The notes under the pieces: model-generated | The model's database searches: none | Seen by the model: only the letters and a program-made list of their open reading frames with translations | What the model was told of the DNA's origin: nothing | Position numbers and translations under genes: made by a program | From: JAWRCU01 sp033542235 | GTDB taxonomy: Bacteria > Pseudomonadota > Alphaproteobacteria > Rhizobiales > Rhizobiaceae | Direction: 5' to 3' | Length of the DNA: 64,000 nt | Assembly: GCF_033542235.1 (NCBI RefSeq) | Contig: NZ_JAWRCU010000012.1 | Coordinates: 158,258-222,257 of the forward strand | Shown here: piece after piece, positions 59,909-64,000 of the stretch | Numbering within the stretch: the first letter of the stretch is position 1 | Layout: the number at the start of each line of letters is the position of its first letter

Positions 59909-61675
59909 ATGCTGGACCAGGCCAAGGACAGATGGCACCCCATTGCTGCAGCTTACGACCTGCCCTTTCGCCACGTGTTCCATGCGCAGCTGCTCGGTCG
60001 CGAATTCGCCGTCTGGCGCGCCGACGACGGCTATGTGAACATCTGGGAGAATCGCTGCCTGCATCGTGGCGTCAGGCTATCGATCGGCATCAATGACGGC
60101 CGCGAGCTGAAATGCCAGTATCACGGCTGGCGGTATGCGAACCGCACAGCCGGCTGCACCTATATTCCCGCCCATCCCGCCGACGCGCCGGCACGCACGA
60201 TCACCAACCGCACCTTTCCTGCAGTCGAACGCTATGGCCTCGTCTGGTCGGCCGAGGAACCGCGCGGCGAGGTGCCGGAGATTGGCGGGCTTGCTGAAGG
60301 TGACCTGCTCGTGGTGCGCGGCGTTCCGGTCAACGCTGCGGCCGATCGCGTTCTCGAAAAGCTGAAGACCTACCGTTTCCAGCCGAACGGGAGGATCGGC
60401 GAGACCGGAGCGGACGTCGTGCTCGAGGCGGCCAGCGATTTTTCGATCGCGCTCCGTTCACATCACGGCGATGCGCAGACGCTTTGCGTCTTCTTCGTGC
60501 AGCCCGTCGATGCAGGCCGCTCGGTGATCCGCGGCGTGCTCGACCGGCAAGGGGAGGGCGCCGAGCGCATCGCTATATTGCGTCATCACAATGAGCGGCT
60601 CTCGGCGTTGCGCGATGCCGCCGAGCGCGAGGCGGCAAGCGAGCCGGCGCCGGCGCCGATCGAGCCGATCTTCGAGCGTGTTACGCCGGAGCTCGCCGAG
60701 ATGCCGGAGCTCGTGACGCATGGCCGCAAGGCGGCGCTGAGGGTCGAAGTCGCGAGAAAATGGCAGGCCGCGGACGGCATTGCAGGCTTCCAGCTCAGGC
60801 CGGTCAAAGGCCTGCTGCCGACCTTCCAGCCCGGCGCCCATATCGACGTGCACCTGCCGAACGGGGAAATCCGCCAATATTCGATCACCAACGGGCCCGG
60901 CGAGACGGACAGCTTCACCATCGGCGTGAAGCTCGAACCGGATTCCAAGGGCGGCTCGCAATGCCTGCACGAAACCGTACGCGAAGGCGACGTGCTGGCG
61001 ATTTCGGAGCCCCGCAACAATTTTCCGCTGCGCCGCGACGCCATCAAGACGCTGTTCATCGCAGGCGGCATCGGCATCACGCCGCTGCTGGCCATGGCGC
61101 AGGCGCTGCACCATTCGGGCCTCGACTACGAGTTGCACTATTTCGCGCAGAGCAAGGCGCACCTGGCCTTTGCCGACCGGCTGAGCGCACTGGAGGACAG
61201 GCTGACGCCGCATCTCGGTCTCGACCCGAGCGCCACAGCCGCCAGGCTGCGCGAAATCCTGTCCGACTGCCAGCCCGACATGCATGTCTATATCTGCGGG
61301 CCAGGGCCAATGCTGGAGGCGGCGCGCAGGATCGCCGCCGAGGCAGGCTGGCCGGAAACAGCGATCCACTACGAATATTTCAAGAACACCAACAAGATCG
61401 ACGACAGCTCGACTTTCGAGATCGCTTTGGCGCGCTCCTGCGTCACGCTGCAGGTGCCGGCCGGCAAGACCATACTCGAAGTGATGCGCGAAAACGGCAT
61501 CGACATGCCCTCCTCATGCGAGCAGGGCGCCTGCGGCACCTGTCTCGCGACGGTGATCGAAGGCGAGCCCGACCACCAGGACGTTTATTTGAATGACGCC
61601 GAGAAGAGGGCCGGGACGAAGATCATGACCTGCGTATCGCGTGCCAAATCGGCCCGTCTGGTTCTCGATATCTAG
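59909..61675 (+). CDS. Rieske-reductase-ferredoxin fusion, NdmD-like
   Basis: The 588-residue electron-transfer protein has three parts. Residues about 5-110 are a Rieske domain with CLHRG (C50, H52) and CQYHGW (C69, H72). Residues about 275-480 are a flavin/NAD reductase with RQYSITNGP and GIGITPLLAMA. Residues about 500-588 are a plant-type [2Fe-2S] ferredoxin with CEQGACGTC and a last Cys in KIMTCVSRA. Reductases of this family normally lack the Rieske domain; NdmD of caffeine-degrading Pseudomonas is the known exception and serves the Rieske-less NdmC. It follows the two catalytic genes directly, so it very likely supplies them. Confidence 0.92.
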   Translation: MLDQAKDRWHPIAAAYDLPFRHVFHAQLLGREFAVWRADDGYVNIWENRCLHRGVRLSIGINDGRELKCQYHGWRYANRTAGCTYIPAHPADAPARTITNRTFPAVERYGLVWSAEEPRGEVPEIGGLAEGDLLVVRGVPVNAAADRVLEKLKTYRFQPNGRIGETGADVVLEAASDFSIALRSHHGDAQTLCVFFVQPVDAGRSVIRGVLDRQGEGAERIAILRHHNERLSALRDAAEREAASEPAPAPIEPIFERVTPELAEMPELVTHGRKAALRVEVARKWQAADGIAGFQLRPVKGLLPTFQPGAHIDVHLPNGEIRQYSITNGPGETDSFTIGVKLEPDSKGGSQCLHETVREGDVLAISEPRNNFPLRRDAIKTLFIAGGIGITPLLAMAQALHHSGLDYELHYFAQSKAHLAFADRLSALEDRLTPHLGLDPSATAARLREILSDCQPDMHVYICGPGPMLEAARRIAAEAGWPETAIHYEYFKNTNKIDDSSTFEIALARSCVTLQVPAGKTILEVMRENGIDMPSSCEQGACGTCLATVIEGEPDHQDVYLNDAEKRAGTKIMTCVSRAKSARLVLDI

Positions 61676-61714
61676 GGGAGGGGATCATGTCTTTCGGCAT
61701 CGCGGCACTCCGTC

Positions 61715-61975
61715 GCACACCCCTCATCCGTCGCCTTCGGCGACACCTTCTCCCACAGGGGGAGAAGGGGGAGCCTGGCATTTTCGCTCGCAGCAATTCT
61801 CATATGCCGGAGACCCGCCTTCGCGAAGCCCGATGCTCCCACGCCATGCGCTTGTCTCAGGCGCGCTTCGGCGGGCGGAGGAAGGTTGGCAGAGGCGCAT
61901 ATGCAGCGCTCCCCCTTCTCCCCCTGTGGGAGAAGGTGGCTCGGCGCGAAGCGCCGAGACGGATGAGGGGTGCGC
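61715..61975. repeat. Palindromic element, copy 6, between the NdmD-like and GST-like genes
   Basis: Ends GCACACCCCTCATCCGTC and GACGGATGAGGGGTGCGC are complementary, and inner arms CCTTCTCCC..GGGGGAGAAGG and CTTCTCCCCCTGTGGGAGAAGG are visible. The 261-base element fills most of the 358-base gap and may set the ratio of reductase to GST-like protein. Nothing else was seen in the gap. Confidence 0.8.
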
Positions 61976-62033
61976 CGTGGAGCCCGACGTCGCCTGAACC
62001 AGCACCGTCGCGGCGCCCCAGAGGAGGCGCGGC

Positions 62034-62681
62034 ATGATCACGCTCTACGACTACGAACTGTCTGGCAATTGCTACAAGCTGAGATTGCTGATGAGCATCC
62101 TCGGCCTCGACTACAAGACCGTGCCGGTCGACTTCTATCCGGGACGAGAGCACAAATCGGAGTGGTTCCTGCGCATCAACCCGCTCGGGCAACTGCCTGT
62201 CATCGAGGATGACGGACTGGTGCTGCGCGATGCCCAGGCGATCCTGGTCTATCTCGCCTCGAAATACGACCCGTCCGGCAAATGGTATCCGCGCGACAAC
62301 CCGGCGCTGCTCGGCGAGATCAGCCAATGGCTCGCCTTCGCCGACGGCATCACCGCGACCGCTTCCGCGGCGCGGCTCCACGACGGCATGTTCTACGATT
62401 TCGACATCGACGCGGCCCGCGCCGGGGCGCACCGGCTGTTCCGCATCCTCGACGAGCATCTCTGGTTCGGCGAGCAGGTCGGCCGCGACTGGATCTGCTC
62501 GGCCGCCCATCCAACGATCGCCGACATCGCCTGCTTTCCCTACATCATGCTCTCGGAAGAAGGCGGCATCTCGCGGCAGGACTACCCCGCCATCCGGCGC
62601 TGGTGCGATCGCGTCAAGCGCGTGAAGCGGTTCATCGTCATGTCGGGCGTGTTCCCCGCCGGTCCGGCACGCGCCGCGTAG
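62034..62681 (+). CDS. Glutathione-S-transferase-like protein, NdmE-like partner
   Basis: The 215-residue GST-fold protein has an N-terminal thioredoxin-like domain (ITLYDYELSGNCYKLRLLMS, NPLGQLPVIED, DAQAILVYLASKY) and a C-terminal helical domain (HPTIADIACFPYIML). GAGGAGGCG precedes the ATG. In the caffeine pathway of Pseudomonas putida the GST-like NdmE is required for N7-demethylation and forms a complex with NdmC and NdmD. A GST gene right after NdmC- and NdmD-like genes therefore suggests a structural partner rather than a free-standing detoxification enzyme; its catalytic activity is unknown. Confidence 0.87.
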   Translation: MITLYDYELSGNCYKLRLLMSILGLDYKTVPVDFYPGREHKSEWFLRINPLGQLPVIEDDGLVLRDAQAILVYLASKYDPSGKWYPRDNPALLGEISQWLAFADGITATASAARLHDGMFYDFDIDAARAGAHRLFRILDEHLWFGEQVGRDWICSAAHPTIADIACFPYIMLSEEGGISRQDYPAIRRWCDRVKRVKRFIVMSGVFPAGPARAA

Positions 62682-62798
62682 AGCCTTCAGCTGCGGCACC
62701 AGCGTCAACGAATTGGGATGCAGGGGCCATTCTGGGATTGGCCCCGACGGATTTTCAGCGATAGGCTGATGCAATAACCGTAGCCGGAGCCCCTCGAT

Positions 62799-63638
62799 AT
62801 GACTCGCTGGCAACTTGCCCATGGACGGTATATCGACCTCGGCGGCCGGGCGTTGCTGATGGGCATTCTCAACGTCACGCCGGACAGCTTTTCGGATGGC
62901 GGCGAGTTCAGCCAGTTCGACGTGGCGCTCGCGCATGCCCGCCAGATGTCGGCGGAAGGTGCGGCCATCATTGACGTCGGCGGCGAATCCACGAGGCCGG
63001 GCGCCACGCAGCTTGCGCCGCAGGAGGAACAGTCGCGAGTTCTCCCGCTCATCGAAGCGCTTTCGGCTGAAAGCGATGCCATTATTTCAGTCGACACTTA
63101 CCATGCGGAGACGGCGCGGCTGGCGGTGGCGGCTGGCGCGCACATCGTCAATGACGTCCACGGACTCCAGCGTGAACCCGACATCGCAAAGGTGGCGGCT
63201 GACACCGGCGCCGGTCTCGTCATCATGCACACCGGCCGCGACCGCGAAAAATTGCCTGACGTGATCGCCGACCAGTTTCTCTTTCTGGAAAGATCGCTCG
63301 AGATCGCGCGGCAGGCCGGCATCGCGAATGATCGCATCGTGCTCGATCCGGGCTTTGGATTTGCCAAGGACAGCGAGGAGAATCTTCAGCTCATCGCAAG
63401 GTTCGACGAATTGCGTAGGCTCGGTTTTCCGTGGCTCGTCGGCACGTCGCGCAAGCGGCTCATCAAACATATTGCCGGTGAGGACCGCCACGCGCGTGAC
63501 GTCGGCACATCAGCCACCAGCGTTATTCTCCGAATGAAGGGCGCCGCCATCTTCCGCGTGCACAATGTCGCGATGAACAGGGATGCGCTGGCCTTTGCCG
63601 ACGCGATTCTTGAGCGGGAGAAAGGGGCAAGCGGTTAG
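62799..63638 (+). CDS. folP: Dihydropteroate synthase
   Basis: The 279-residue folate enzyme condenses p-aminobenzoate with dihydropterin pyrophosphate. Signature segments are GILNVTPDSFSDGGEF, IDVGGESTRPGA, VNDVHGL, DPGFGFAKDSEENLQL and VGTSRKR. It lies 117 bases after the GST-like gene on the same strand. Link to the demethylase genes is uncertain: N-demethylation releases formaldehyde, which meets folate metabolism, but a plain housekeeping location is just as likely. The usual partners folB and folK are not in the window. Confidence 0.95.
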   Translation: MTRWQLAHGRYIDLGGRALLMGILNVTPDSFSDGGEFSQFDVALAHARQMSAEGAAIIDVGGESTRPGATQLAPQEEQSRVLPLIEALSAESDAIISVDTYHAETARLAVAAGAHIVNDVHGLQREPDIAKVAADTGAGLVIMHTGRDREKLPDVIADQFLFLERSLEIARQAGIANDRIVLDPGFGFAKDSEENLQLIARFDELRRLGFPWLVGTSRKRLIKHIAGEDRHARDVGTSATSVILRMKGAAIFRVHNVAMNRDALAFADAILEREKGASG

Positions 63639-63718
63639 GGTGTGATCCCAGCCGAAGGCCAACAGCAAAAAGTTGGACATACACGGGGCTAGGATTGCCA
63701 ACGATTTCAGGATCTCGA

Positions 63719-63887
63719 TCGTTGGCGCTGCCCCTCATCCGCCTGCCGGCACCTTCTCCCCGTAAACGGGGAGAAGCACGACTGCCGTTTTGGTTTCGCC
63801 AGTCGCCGGCTGCAGAATAAGCGCCGTCTAAAACGGCCGGCGTCCTTCTCCCCGTTTACGGGGAGAAGTGCCCGGCAGGGCGATGAG
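63719..63887. repeat. Palindromic MITE-like element, copy 7 (right end truncated)
   Basis: The sequence is very close to copy 2 (5771-5963): CGTTGGCGCTGCCCCTCA, TTCTCCCCGTAAACGGGGAGAA, TTTGGTTTCGCC and GCCCGGCAGGGCGATGAG in the same order. The right terminal repeat is cut after GATGAG, where the DNA leading into the IS110-type transposase fragment begins. Confidence 0.85.
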
Positions 63888-63902
63888 CGACTATCTGGGC
63901 TG

Positions 63903-64000
63903 TCAAGTTGCATTAGCGAACTCGATGCGCGCATCGCGTGCTTTTGCATTGAGGATGACGAGCAGCTTGCGGGCGAGCGCGATGCGGATGACCATCTTCT
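63903..64000 (-). CDS. IS110-family transposase, C-terminal end (partial)
   Basis: This is an open frame of 31 residues entering from the right edge, ending at 63903. It reads IALARKLLVILNAKARD near the end, the conserved tail of IS110-type transposases (typically RKLL.ILNA..RD). IS110 elements lack inverted repeats and often choose palindromic targets; this one ends about 15 bases from a truncated palindromic element. Whether the copy is complete cannot be seen. Confidence 0.65.
   Translation of the reverse strand, partial: KMVIRIALARKLLVILNAKARDARIEFANAT

Noticed and set aside
1..64000. CRISPR arrays, rRNA and tRNA genes
   Set aside because: No regularly spaced direct repeats, no cas-like genes, and no cloverleaf or rRNA sequence were recognised by eye.

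Overview
The window looks like a chromosomal segment of a high-GC alphaproteobacterium of the Rhizobiales, probably a Mesorhizobium or Aminobacter-like member of the Phyllobacteriaceae. Reasons: the alpha-galactoside (agp/melA) locus has the layout known from Sinorhizobium, a choline-binding ChoX-type protein is present, ABC uptake operons are very dense, and GC-rich palindromic intergenic repeats of a rhizobial style recur. This placement is inferred from gene content; no rRNA or tRNA gene was seen.

Layout, left to right. (1) 1-5.7 kb: the 3' end of a GH3 beta-glucosidase, a long palindrome, and a complete branched-chain 2-oxo acid dehydrogenase operon (bkdA1-bkdA2-bkdB-lpdV). (2) 6.0-15.0 kb: an alpha-galactoside system, with a divergent AraC regulator (agpT-like), a GH4 alpha-galactosidase (melA), and an oligopeptide-type ABC transporter (agpA-B-C-D). 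(3) 14.9-24.0 kb: a lower-GC island at the 3' end of agpD, bounded by a perfect 132-bp direct repeat. It holds a pentapeptide/ion-channel protein, a nucleotidyltransferase-like protein, a large ATPase, and a three-gene ABC-3C/Lamassu-like defence operon (nuclease, middle component, SMC-like ATPase). A decayed ABC permease lies at its right edge. (4) 24.1-29.7 kb: a ribose-type sugar ABC operon with its own GntR regulator. (5) 30-40.4 kb: an MFS_3 exporter with a C-terminal monooxygenase-like domain, a small membrane protein, thioredoxin 2, a sorbosone/PQQ-type sugar dehydrogenase, a strange 904-residue ABC protein with a split and degenerate ATPase domain, a GH79-like glycosidase, and a DUF1269 protein. 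(6) 40.8-48.6 kb: an acetone carboxylase operon (acxABC) followed by a short-chain dehydrogenase and an orphan ChoX-like binding protein, with a divergent LuxR-type regulator. (7) 48.7-52.1 kb: a DEAD-box RNA helicase and an ABC-F ATPase. (8) 52.3-62.7 kb: a BMP-type (nucleoside/purine-like) ABC transporter and GntR regulator, divergent from two Rieske-less oxygenase catalytic subunits, a Rieske-reductase-ferredoxin fusion and a glutathione-S-transferase-like protein. (9) 62.8-64 kb: folP, a palindromic repeat and the C-terminus of an IS110-type transposase.

The most notable system is (8). It has the unusual division of labour of the caffeine/methylxanthine demethylase NdmC-NdmD-NdmE of Pseudomonas: the oxygenase has lost its Rieske domain, the reductase has gained one, and a GST-like partner is present. 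Here the catalytic subunit is duplicated and the genes face a purine/nucleoside-type importer, which suggests a complete uptake-plus-N-demethylation locus for an N-methylated heterocycle. The second notable region is island (3), where the codons at the end of agpD appear to have been replaced by the incoming DNA while the original codons remain in the right-hand repeat. Strong hairpins follow the binding-protein gene in three separate ABC operons, and at least six related palindromic elements are scattered between operons.
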